Source: Massilia aquatica
GTDB taxonomy: Bacteria; Pseudomonadota; Gammaproteobacteria; Burkholderiales; Burkholderiaceae_D
DNA: 64,000 nt
Reading direction: 5' to 3'
Assembly: GCF_011682045.1 (NCBI RefSeq)
Contig: NZ_VVIW01000002.1
Span: 434,001 to 498,000, forward strand
Shown: positions 24,473-32,373 of the stretch, piece after piece
Numbering within the stretch: position 1 is the first letter of the stretch
Layout: every line of letters starts with the position of its first letter
The notes under the pieces: generated by a model
What the model saw: the letters and a program-made list of their open reading frames with translations, nothing else
What the model was told of the DNA's origin: nothing
The model's database searches: none
Made by a program: the position numbers and the translations under genes

Positions 24473-26713
24473 ATGTTCCAGATGTTTGGTTTTGGCGGCG
24501 TGACCTGTCCGCGTTGCGAGCATCACAATGCCGGCGATTCGGGCTATTGCGCCAAGTGCGGGCTGACCTTGGGCGCGCCGCGCAACGAACCGGTGTTCCG
24601 CGAGAACCGCTGGATTCCCGGCCCCGGCGAACTGGCCGTGTTTTTCGGCGTCGAGCAGTTATCGGGCCTGTTTGTAAAGACATTGCGGGTGCCGGCCACC
24701 ACGCGCGCCTACATCCTCCAGGCGGGCAAGGCGACCGAGGTGCCGCAGGGCGAGTACGAGATCGAGGGCTTTTTCACGCGCCTCAATCACCTGCTGCGCA
24801 ACCAGCACGCCGAAATCCTCATCACGCGCACGGCCGCCATGCCGGTCGAGTTCTCGCTCGACGGCCTGCACACCTCCGAACACCTGGCCATCGGCGCGCA
24901 GTTCACGGTGAGCGTGAAGATCGAACAGGTCAGCGCCTTTGCCCAGCACTTCATGACCATGCCCGGCGCGGTCACCTCAACCGACCTGCGCGAGCTGCTC
25001 GAACCATCGGTGCGCCAGCTGGCGGCCGAATTCATCGCCGGCCAGTCGATCCGCGACATGTCGGGCAACCGCGACCTGCGAGCGCAGCTCGACGAGCGCC
25101 TGCAAGGTGCGCTCAAGCTGCGCCTGGCCCAGTACGGGCTGGCGGTGGCGCAGGTCGATACGCTGGCCCTGCGCCACGATAAATTCGACGCGCATCAGGC
25201 GCGCATCGGCACCCTGTGGCTGGTGGCCGACGAGCGCCACGTCAAGCTCGAACACGCGAAACAGCTCGACCAGTTATATAACGACGAAGAATGGCAGCGT
25301 ATCCGCGTCGAAGAGCAGGCAAACCGCCTGCGCTACCGCCGCCAGGAACTGCGCCAGGACGACAGCATCGAAAAGGCCGAACTGACCTTGCAGAACGCCG
25401 AGCGCCTGCAAGCGCTGCGCGCGCGCGAGATCGACCTGTATGGCCGCATTGTCGATTCCAAGAGCCGCAAGCAGGCATTGGAGCGTGGCGCCGGCGACAT
25501 TGTCACCGAACTGGAACACGAACTGGCCAAGAAGGGCGCGGCGCGCGAGGACGAATCGACCGGCTGGGCGCACCTGCGCCACCTGGCCCAGATCCGCATG
25601 CGCACCGAACTCGAAGTGGCGCAGCAGGGTGCGCAGGAGATGCGCCAGCTGGCGCAGCAGCGTTTCTCGCACCAGCTGCTGCAACAGCAAATCCAGAACA
25701 AGATCACGCAGGCGCTGGGGATCGAAGACGAAGCGCGCAAACGCGCCGAACTGGCGCGCCTGCAAAAGGCGCAGCAAGCGGCCAGCGAACGCCAGGTGGC
25801 GATGGAAGCGGAGCAGCACACCGCCCAGTGGCAGTCGCTGGCGCTGGCCAACGCGGCCTACAAGCGTGAGACCGAGCGCATCGCCGAATGGGAAGAAGAA
25901 CTGGCGCTGGACCGCAAGCGCGACCTGCTGCGCGCCGATATGCTCAAGGACACGGGCGCCAGGGCCGACGCCGAACAAATCAACCAGAAGATCGAAACGC
26001 TGCGCCGCGGCGGCGCGCAGCAGGACTCGATCGCCCAGCACGAAAAGCTGCTGCGCACCATCGACGCCGACGGCCGCCATGCGCGCCAGTCGCAGCAGAT
26101 TGAACTGGAAGCCGAAGAAAAGCGCCACGCGCTGCGCCAGCAGGAGCAGGAAGCGGCCTGGCAGCAGGAGCTCAAGCGCCTCGCGCACGAGCGCGAAACC
26201 CAGTTCGCGCAGCAGGCCCACGAAGCGGAACTGGCGCGCATCGAGATCAGCCGCGTCTCGACCATCGGTAACCTGAGCGACAGCGGCAAGGTGGCGCTGG
26301 CGGCCGGCCCCAACGCGCTGGCGCTGGCCGACGTGATGAAAACCCAGGTCCACGCCAGCATGACGCCGCACCAGCTGGCGGCGCTGGCGTCGGTGGTGGC
26401 GGCCACCTACAGCGTGACGCCGGCGGAAGCGGCGCGCGGCGCGCAGGAGCGGGTCGAGCGCGAACGCGCCCTGCGCGACGCCGAAGTGGACAAGGACCGG
26501 CGCCACCAGCTCGACCTGCTGGGCATGCAGAACGATGTGAACAAGGCGGCGCTGGCCTCGCAGTCGGGCCTGGGCATCGGCGTGGCGCAGGGCGGGGCGC
26601 GGGTAGGCTATGATCAGGCCCCGCGCCCGCAAGTGCGCATGTGCGTCAACGGGCACCGGGCCGGTCCCAACGACAAATTCTGCGCCGAATGCGGCGCGGC
26701 GATCCAACCTTGA
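24473..26713 (+). CDS. SPFH domain protein flanked by zinc ribbons with long coiled coil
   Basis: A 746-residue cytoplasmic protein. Residues 9-32 form a CxxC...CxxC zinc ribbon (CPRCEHHNAGDSGYCAKCG). About 40-265 is an SPFH/band 7 domain (PGELAVFFGVEQ..., LLEPSVRQLAAEFI..., RLAQYGLAVAQVDTLAL). From about 270 to 600 the protein is a Gln/Glu/Arg/Ala-rich coiled coil. The last 25 residues are a second zinc motif (MCVNGHRAGPNDKFCAECG). The layout fits the SPFH/virion-core-like family related to YdjI-type proteins. SPFH proteins form large membrane-linked cages that often control proteases. ATG 24473 has AGGAG seven bases upstream. The kinase gene follows after eight bases. Confidence 0.82.
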   Translation: MFQMFGFGGVTCPRCEHHNAGDSGYCAKCGLTLGAPRNEPVFRENRWIPGPGELAVFFGVEQLSGLFVKTLRVPATTRAYILQAGKATEVPQGEYEIEGFFTRLNHLLRNQHAEILITRTAAMPVEFSLDGLHTSEHLAIGAQFTVSVKIEQVSAFAQHFMTMPGAVTSTDLRELLEPSVRQLAAEFIAGQSIRDMSGNRDLRAQLDERLQGALKLRLAQYGLAVAQVDTLALRHDKFDAHQARIGTLWLVADERHVKLEHAKQLDQLYNDEEWQRIRVEEQANRLRYRRQELRQDDSIEKAELTLQNAERLQALRAREIDLYGRIVDSKSRKQALERGAGDIVTELEHELAKKGAAREDESTGWAHLRHLAQIRMRTELEVAQQGAQEMRQLAQQRFSHQLLQQQIQNKITQALGIEDEARKRAELARLQKAQQAASERQVAMEAEQHTAQWQSLALANAAYKRETERIAEWEEELALDRKRDLLRADMLKDTGARADAEQINQKIETLRRGGAQQDSIAQHEKLLRTIDADGRHARQSQQIELEAEEKRHALRQQEQEAAWQQELKRLAHERETQFAQQAHEAELARIEISRVSTIGNLSDSGKVALAAGPNALALADVMKTQVHASMTPHQLAALASVVAATYSVTPAEAARGAQERVERERALRDAEVDKDRRHQLDLLGMQNDVNKAALASQSGLGIGVAQGGARVGYDQAPRPQVRMCVNGHRAGPNDKFCAECGAAIQP

Positions 26714-26721
26714 CAGGACAG

Positions 26722-29016
26722 ATGCAAACGGCAAGAGACAAGATCCGCGAACTGCGCAGCCTGCACGAAGACGGCCTGTTAAGCCAGCAGGAATTCGACA
26801 GCCGCAAAAACGCCATCCTGGACGCGGAGTACGCGCCGCCCGGCGGCAGCGGCACGCCCATGGCGCCGGCGATCCACATCCGCCAGGGCACCGAGATCGG
26901 GCTGATGGTGGGCCAGGAGATCGGTCCGCAAAACCGCCGCTACCGCCTCGAACAGCTGATCGCGCAGGGCGGCATGGGCCAGGTGTGGCAGGCGATGGAC
27001 CTGGCTACGCACGCCGAACTCGGTCACAGCGCCATGGTCGCGCTCAAGATCCTGCCGCCGCAATTCACGCAAAGCGCCACCCACGCCAAGCTGCTGATCG
27101 AAGAAGCGACCCAGGCGCGCCGCCTGGCGCACGAACACATCGTGCGGGTCTACGAGTGGGCGCAGGACCCGGCCACGTCGAGCTACTTCATCATCATGGA
27201 ATGCCTGGAAGGCGAGGATCTCGACAGCCTGCTGGCGCGCGAAGGGCCTTTGAGCCTGGAGCGCGTGCAGGAACTGCTCGCGCCGATCGGCGACGCCTTG
27301 CAGTATGCGTGGGACAAACACAAGCTGGTTCACCGCGACATCAAGCCGGGCAACGTATTCGTGACCAAAAAGGGCGAGATCAAGCTGCTCGACTTCGGTA
27401 TCGCTGCGCGGGCGCGCAGCAGCGCGAGCAGCATTGGTCTTGAAGCGCCGGGCAATTCGGGCACGGCCGGCTACCGCGCACCCGAGGCGGGCACCCTGCA
27501 ACGCCAGCCGAGCCGTGCGCTCGACGTGTATGCGGTGGCGGTGATGATTTACCAGATGGTCGAAGGGCGCATGCCGTTCGACGGCCCGCGCAGCGCCAGC
27601 CACGAGCCGCCGCGCCCCGAGGCCTTGTCCGCGCGCGAATGGGAGGCGCTGCGCAGCGGCTTTGCCTTCGATCCGGACCAGCGCCCGCTCACGGTGCCGG
27701 ACCTGCTGGCCGCCTTGCGCGGCGCGGTGGGGCCGTCGCCGCAGGAGCTGGCGGACCAGCATGCCGCGCAGCAGGCGCAGGAACAGCTTGCGCATGCCGC
27801 GCAGCAGGCCGCCCAGCGCGCGCAGGACGAAGTGCGCGCCAGGCAGCTGGCGGTGCAGCGCAAGGCCGACGCCGAAGCTGCCGCCGCGGCGCATCTGCTC
27901 AAGGAAAAGCAGCGCAAGGAGCAGGAAGCGATCGAACGCGCCGAAGCCGATGCGGCCAAGCGCGAACGCAAGGAAGCCTTGAGCCGCCAGCTGCGCGAGC
28001 GGCGCGAGGCCGACGCCGAAAAAGAGCGCAAGGCGCGCGAAGAACAGCAGCGCAAGGCGATGCAGCTCAAGGCGGTGGCGGCGTATCGCGCCGAGCAGCA
28101 GCGCGCGCGCGAAGAGATGGCCGAACGCAGCGTGGCCGCATCGGCGGTCGAACCTTCGGCGCCCGTCTCGGAGCCGGGCAGCCCGGTGGCCGACACCGAC
28201 GGCGTGCTGCGCGACCGCTTCCTGGACGGGACGGGCAAGGGGCCGGAGCTGGTGCTGCTGCCGACCGGGCGCTTCCAGATGGGGTCCCCGGAGCACGAGC
28301 GCAAGATCGCCATGCGGGCCGGCTCGCAGCAATCGTGGGTGGAACGCGAAACGCCGCAGCACTGGGTCGGCATCGAGCAGCCGCTGGCGATGGGGCGTTT
28401 TCCGGTCACGGTGGGCGAGTGGCGCCAGTTCGTGCGCGCCAGCGGCTGGCAGCCGCAGGGCGACGTCAATTGGGCCGAGCCGGGGTTCGCCCAGGCCGAC
28501 GATCATCCGGTGGTCGGCGTGACCTGGCACGACGCGCAGCTGTACGTGCGCTGGCTGACCGAGAAAACCGGGCAGGTGTACCGCCTGCCCAGCGAAGCGG
28601 AATGGGAATACGCCTGCCGCGCCGGCACCAGGACCGCGTTCAGCTTCGGCGACGAGATCGATCCCAGCCTGGCCAATTACGACGGCAACTACACCTACAA
28701 CGGCAGTCCCAAGGGCGAGTACCGCCAGGGCACCACGCGCGGCGGCCTGTTCGCGCCCAATCCATGGGGGCTGTACGACATGCACGGCAATGTGTGGGAG
28801 TGGGTGCAGGACACGGTGCACGACAATTACCAGGGCGCGCCGAACACCGGCGACGCCTGGGAGCAGGGGGGGGACCAGAGCCGGCGCATCCTGCGCGGCG
28901 GCTCGTGGCTGTACAACCCGCGCTACCTGCGCTCGGCGCTGCGCAACGGGTTTTCGGCGCAGCTCAGTAATGATATTGTCGGATTCCGGGTCGCGCGCAA
29001 TATCGCCATGCCGTGA
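26722..29016 (+). CDS. Ser/Thr protein kinase with N-terminal SHOCT-like and C-terminal SUMF1 (FGE-sulfatase) domains
   Basis: A 764-residue fusion. Residues 3-35 look like a SHOCT motif (IRELRSLHEDGLLSQQEFDSRK). Residues 74-330 are a PknB-type kinase with glycine loop AQGGMGQV at 81-88, Lys-109, HRDIKPGN at 204-211 and DFG at 224-226, all intact. About 345-480 is a charged coiled coil. About 500-760 is a formylglycine-generating-enzyme/SUMF1 domain (MGSPEHE, LPSEAEWEYACRAG, GNVWEWVQD, RGGSW), which often serves as a ligand-binding C-type-lectin fold when fused to kinases. There is no transmembrane helix, so it is cytoplasmic. It is the last gene of the cluster. Confidence 0.92.
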   Translation: MQTARDKIRELRSLHEDGLLSQQEFDSRKNAILDAEYAPPGGSGTPMAPAIHIRQGTEIGLMVGQEIGPQNRRYRLEQLIAQGGMGQVWQAMDLATHAELGHSAMVALKILPPQFTQSATHAKLLIEEATQARRLAHEHIVRVYEWAQDPATSSYFIIMECLEGEDLDSLLAREGPLSLERVQELLAPIGDALQYAWDKHKLVHRDIKPGNVFVTKKGEIKLLDFGIAARARSSASSIGLEAPGNSGTAGYRAPEAGTLQRQPSRALDVYAVAVMIYQMVEGRMPFDGPRSASHEPPRPEALSAREWEALRSGFAFDPDQRPLTVPDLLAALRGAVGPSPQELADQHAAQQAQEQLAHAAQQAAQRAQDEVRARQLAVQRKADAEAAAAAHLLKEKQRKEQEAIERAEADAAKRERKEALSRQLRERREADAEKERKAREEQQRKAMQLKAVAAYRAEQQRAREEMAERSVAASAVEPSAPVSEPGSPVADTDGVLRDRFLDGTGKGPELVLLPTGRFQMGSPEHERKIAMRAGSQQSWVERETPQHWVGIEQPLAMGRFPVTVGEWRQFVRASGWQPQGDVNWAEPGFAQADDHPVVGVTWHDAQLYVRWLTEKTGQVYRLPSEAEWEYACRAGTRTAFSFGDEIDPSLANYDGNYTYNGSPKGEYRQGTTRGGLFAPNPWGLYDMHGNVWEWVQDTVHDNYQGAPNTGDAWEQGGDQSRRILRGGSWLYNPRYLRSALRNGFSAQLSNDIVGFRVARNIAMP

Positions 29017-29078
29017 CTGGAGCGGGCGGTTGCCGGATAATATCGTCATCGATGACACAATTTGGAGCCGGGCAAAGA

Positions 29079-29474
29079 ATGCAGATCAATGACAAGGATG
29101 TTGTGATTGCGGTAGTAAAGAACGAAGAGCAAGGTCCGATTCCCTCGGCATGGCGTTCCGTTATCCGGCACATCGTCGACGCGTTGGCGCATCACGACTA
29201 TCAACTCGCTGGCGGCATTCCCGGCGTGGCGCCCGTGAGCGCAAACACCGGCATGCAAATCCAGGGCTACATCGAACGCTACGGGGAAACCGTGGTGCCG
29301 CTGCCGGATGAGACCTGGGAAACGTCGGTCTGCATCTGGACCGGCCATCATTGGGATGTCATGATCGACTTGTGGACTGCCCAAGAAGGTTGCAGCGACC
29401 TGGTACTGGCGCTGGAAGTACACGATACTGGCGACGATGTCGTTTTTTATCTCCATATGGTGTACGTGCCGTAA
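29079..29474 (+). CDS. Small hypothetical protein
   Basis: A 131-residue acidic protein starting at ATG 29079 (ATG 29052 is an alternative). No signal peptide is present. The mixed alpha/beta pattern, with a Trp-rich centre (WETSVCIWTGHHWDVMIDLWT) and a C-terminal strand, is reminiscent of small immunity-type or DUF proteins. I cannot name the family with confidence. It begins 62 bases after the kinase stop on the same strand, so read-through from the cluster is possible. Confidence 0.6.
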   Translation: MQINDKDVVIAVVKNEEQGPIPSAWRSVIRHIVDALAHHDYQLAGGIPGVAPVSANTGMQIQGYIERYGETVVPLPDETWETSVCIWTGHHWDVMIDLWTAQEGCSDLVLALEVHDTGDDVVFYLHMVYVP

Positions 29475-29600
29475 GGCGGGCGTCTCGCCGGCATTGGCCA
29501 TCGACGTCCCATCGCTTCTGCGCCAGGCTACTGCCGTTCTCACCCCGGTAATACGACCTTACCCTGAGTGTTCGCCTGGCCGAGGACCGTGGAGGGTAAA

Positions 29601-30290
29601 CTAAGTGCCTCGCTTGCCCGATGCCGGGCGGCGCTGCCTCCACGTATAGCCAGCCAAGGCCGCCAGGCCGATGGCGAACATGCCCCACCGTGAAGGTTCA
29701 GGCACCGGCATCGCTTGATACTCGAGGCTGAACATCAGCGGAACAGCCAGCTTGTCTATCGTGATATTGGCGGGGTTGCCAAATAGCGCATGCGATTCGT
29801 ACTGAATGGCGTTCGAGAAGCCGGACGAGGCAGGCCCGGTGAGGAGGTTGGCGCCTCCGAAGGGATCATCTTTCACGGCCCGTACTTCAATATGTACGTT
29901 ATTGCCGACAGCGATGTCTTTCAGGTCGTAGATGGCCCACGAGAAGTCGGCATAGGTGTAGCGGCTGGACATCGGCTCCTCATGTCCGTTCACAACGACG
30001 TAGGTCTGGCCGTAAAATATTTGGCCGACGCGCAATTGCGTCAGCGTTGCTGCGTCGCTTGGCAAGACCACATCCTGAGTCACCCAGGAGTCGATCTTTT
30101 CTGCCCATTGGTCCCCGTTGCTGCCCAGGGTGAACGTGTATGCGCCTGCACCGCCGCCATCGCCTGGCTGAGGGAAATACGGGTCTGGGTAATGGATGGT
30201 CTCGATGGCGGCTGCAAAGCTGGAGTTGGCCGCAATCAGTCCAACAAAAAGGGTACTGAGTGCGCGCGTTGCGGGCGTAAGTTTGAACAT
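29601..30290 (-). CDS. PEP-CTERM sorting domain-containing protein
   Basis: A 229-residue secreted protein with a signal peptide (cleavage near FAAA-IET) and a C-terminal sorting tail: VPEPSRW, a hydrophobic helix (GMFAIGLAALAGYTW), then RQRR. This is the tripartite PEP-CTERM signal processed by exosortase, which is not encoded in this window. The body is beta-rich with no known domain. It is one of three PEP-CTERM genes here. An almost symmetrical 19-base palindrome lies about 95 bases upstream. Confidence 0.9.
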   Translation of the reverse strand: MFKLTPATRALSTLFVGLIAANSSFAAAIETIHYPDPYFPQPGDGGGAGAYTFTLGSNGDQWAEKIDSWVTQDVVLPSDAATLTQLRVGQIFYGQTYVVVNGHEEPMSSRYTYADFSWAIYDLKDIAVGNNVHIEVRAVKDDPFGGANLLTGPASSGFSNAIQYESHALFGNPANITIDKLAVPLMFSLEYQAMPVPEPSRWGMFAIGLAALAGYTWRQRRPASGKRGT

Positions 30291-30382
30291 GACGGTCTGG
30301 TTCCTGGTTGATGATGGGGTGACGGGGATGACATCCTGGTGTCTGCAAGCTTGCGCCGATCGGATGCGTAGCTTATTTCGTT

Positions 30383-30401
30383 TATTGCATTAAATGCAAT
30401 A
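30383..30401. promoter_or_regulatory. 19-base palindrome upstream of the PEP-CTERM gene
   Basis: TATTGCATTAAATGCAATA is symmetrical around its central A. It lies 93-111 bases before the PEP-CTERM start at 30290 and about 200 bases before the OsmC gene at 30604, so it could be an operator for either. The A/T-rich surroundings also fit a promoter zone. Confidence 0.4.
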
Positions 30402-30603
30402 CTTACGATACGCTATTTTGTAGACTTTAAGTAAACAAAGTCTTATTGCTAATAATCTGGCGAATATCAGTGCCGTATTCGCATTCCCGCCAGATGCGCG
30501 GCGCGGCGGATCGCGCGTTGCCATCCCCCCATTCCGTGTGATGCGCAATCGTGCGAAAGGGTGTAAATTCCGCCAACACCCACCCTGATCCAGAAGGAAA
30601 CCC

Positions 30604-31008
30604 ATGTCCATTACCGTCAAGCGCGATCTGTCGCAACCGATGCGCCATATCGTCCACGTGCGCAACCACCTCATCGCCGCCGATGGCTCGGTCGAGGAGG
30701 GCGGGGCCGATGCCGGACCGTCGCCGCACGACCTGTACGACGCCGCCCTGGGCGCCTGCAAGGCCCTCACCGTGGTCTGGTACGCCAAGCGCAAGGGCAT
30801 TCCGGTAGAGGACATCGAAGTGACCATCGAGCGCGACGCCAGCGACGAGCGCAAGGGCGTGTACCGCCTGTCGGCCGCGCTGCAGTTCGGTGGCGACCTG
30901 ACCGGTGCGCAGCGCGCCGACCTGCTGGCCGCCGCCGAAAAATGCCCGATCCAGAAACTGATGACCGGCGTGACTACCGAGATCACCACCACACAGGTTG
31001 CGCCATGA
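30604..31008 (+). CDS. OsmC family peroxiredoxin-like protein
   Basis: A 134-residue protein of the OsmC/YhfA group. The two redox cysteines are in place: Cys-52 (ALGACKALTV) and Cys-114 (AEKCPIQKL). Such proteins reduce organic hydroperoxides in the cytoplasm. The AGAAGGA ribosome site precedes the ATG. The stop overlaps the start of the following pirin gene (ATGA), so the two are translationally coupled, which suggests a shared oxidative-stress role. Confidence 0.9.
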   Translation: MSITVKRDLSQPMRHIVHVRNHLIAADGSVEEGGADAGPSPHDLYDAALGACKALTVVWYAKRKGIPVEDIEVTIERDASDERKGVYRLSAALQFGGDLTGAQRADLLAAAEKCPIQKLMTGVTTEITTTQVAP

Positions 31009-31874
31009 GCGTGGCCCACTTCTTCAAGCCGCACGAAAAGGATATCGGCGGCGGCTTTCGCGTGCGCCGCGTGCTGCCGGCCGCCGCCAAACAGGCGGTC
31101 GGGCCATTCATCTTTTTTGACCACTTCGGTCCCATCGATGCGCCGGCCGAGGCCAACCACGACGTGCGCCCGCATCCGCACATCGGCCTGGCCACGGTCA
31201 CCTATCTGTACGAAGGCGCCATGGAGCACCGCGACAGCGTCGGCTCGGTGCAGCGCATCGAACCGGGTGCGATCAACTGGATGACGGCCGGCAGCGGCAT
31301 CGTCCATTCCGAACGGACCCCGGCCGACATGAAGGGCAAGCCGCGCCGCTCGCATGGCTTGCAGCTGTGGGCCGCGCTGCCGCGCGCGCATGAGGAAGAC
31401 GCGCCGAGCTTCGCGCACACGCCGGCGAGCGCGATTCCCCTGGCCCGGCTCGACGGCGCGCTGGTGCGGGTGCTGATCGGCAGCGCCTTCGGCCACACCT
31501 CGCCGGTGGCCACCTTCAGCGAAACGCTGTATCTCGACATCACGCTCGATGCGGGCCGCAGCATCGAACTGGACGATCTGCCGCAGGAAGCGGCGATCTA
31601 TCCGGTGTCGGGCGAGATCGCCATCGATGGCGAACTGCTGGCGCCGAACACGATGGCGTATCTGGAACCCGGCAGCGGCGCGAGCGTGTATGCCGCTGCC
31701 GGCGCGCAGTTTGTGGTGATCGGCGGCGCGCCGCTCGACGGCCACCGGCACATGGTTTGGAATTTCGTCTCGTCAAGCAAGGAGCGCATCGCGCGCGCCG
31801 CGGACGACTGGGAACAGCAGCGCTTCGACAAGGTGCCCGGCGAAACCGAGTTCATTCCTTTGCCGAAACGTTAA
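31005..31874 (+). CDS. Pirin family protein (second copy)
   Basis: A 289-residue bicupin. Metal ligands His-57 and His-59 (RPHPHIGLAT), His-101 and Glu-103 (TAGSGIVHSE) are all present. It differs widely from the pirin at 1807-2688, with a different N-terminus (SVAHFFKPHEKDIGGGFRVRR), so the two are not recent duplicates. This subgroup is often paired with OsmC, as here (start overlaps the OsmC stop). Quercetinase-type or redox-sensor activity is possible; the substrate is unknown. Confidence 0.92.
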   Translation: MSVAHFFKPHEKDIGGGFRVRRVLPAAAKQAVGPFIFFDHFGPIDAPAEANHDVRPHPHIGLATVTYLYEGAMEHRDSVGSVQRIEPGAINWMTAGSGIVHSERTPADMKGKPRRSHGLQLWAALPRAHEEDAPSFAHTPASAIPLARLDGALVRVLIGSAFGHTSPVATFSETLYLDITLDAGRSIELDDLPQEAAIYPVSGEIAIDGELLAPNTMAYLEPGSGASVYAAAGAQFVVIGGAPLDGHRHMVWNFVSSSKERIARAADDWEQQRFDKVPGETEFIPLPKR

Positions 31875-31946
31875 TTTGATTTCAGCGGGAACTTTTCAGC
31901 GCGCCAGGAATCCAAGCATTCACGCAAACAATGTGTGGAGGCGATC

Positions 31947-32051
31947 ATGAAGATTCCTGACGAGCTGCAAATTCCCGCTGTCGTTTTTGCCTTGCAGGCG
32001 GCGCTGCTGGCCGGCGTGGCCATGGTGTTCCTGGTATTGTTGCCCTACTGA
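31947..32051 (+). CDS. Small single-span membrane protein (34 residues)
   Basis: ATG 31947 opens a 34-codon frame with a strong ribosome site (GGAGG) eight bases upstream and a perfect terminator hairpin twelve bases after its stop. The product starts MKIPDELQIPAV, followed by one hydrophobic helix of about 22 residues (VVFALQAALLAGVAMVFLVLLP) and a terminal Tyr. The ribosome site, helix and terminator together make it likely to be a real gene. It may be a small regulator of a membrane complex; no partner is evident. Confidence 0.65.
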   Translation: MKIPDELQIPAVVFALQAALLAGVAMVFLVLLPY

Positions 32052-32062
32052 CCAGTTGGCGG

Positions 32063-32090
32063 GCCGGCAGCGCCGCGCTGCCGGCTTTTA
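32063..32090 (+). terminator. Rho-independent terminator after the small membrane protein
   Basis: A perfect 10-base-pair stem (GCCGGCAGCG with CGCTGCCGGC) around the loop CCG is followed by TTTTA. It ends the OsmC-pirin-small-protein transcription unit. Confidence 0.85.
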
Positions 32091-32221
32091 TTGCTCCTTT
32101 ATTTCCCGCTTTTTCCTTCCCCATCATCGCCACATTGCCGCGCCGGTGAACACGCGCGACGGGCCTTGCGAGAATGCATATCCAATTTTGCATGCAAGAA
32201 AATCACCCCGCGCGCGGAAGA

Positions 32222-32294
32222 TTATTTGTTCGGCCATAGAGAAGCGCCCCAATGCCCGCTTGTGTTTCCTCAATACAACGGATTCGCTAATTTG
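32222..32294 (+). promoter_or_regulatory. Conserved leader, copy 1, upstream of porin 1
   Basis: About 73 bases beginning TTATTTGTTCGGCCATA are about three-quarters identical by eye to 34217-34288. The segment sits about 150 bases before the porin start, as does copy 2. It may hold a shared operator or an RNA element. No sigma-70 pair is obvious within it. Confidence 0.5.
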
Positions 32295-32373
32295 AAGCCT
32301 TCCTCGGTATTCAAATAGTTTCTCATAGTCCACAATCCGTTCCCTGAAACAATTAAACCTTTGAGGAAAAAGA

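Noticed and set aside
26641-26721. Upstream extension of the kinase start
   Set aside because: It overlaps the end of the SPFH gene in another frame and gives an Arg-rich sequence. ATG 26722 has a better context and begins the SHOCT-like motif.
28227-29016. SUMF1 domain as the target of a diversity-generating retroelement
   Set aside because: No reverse transcriptase or template repeat is visible nearby.
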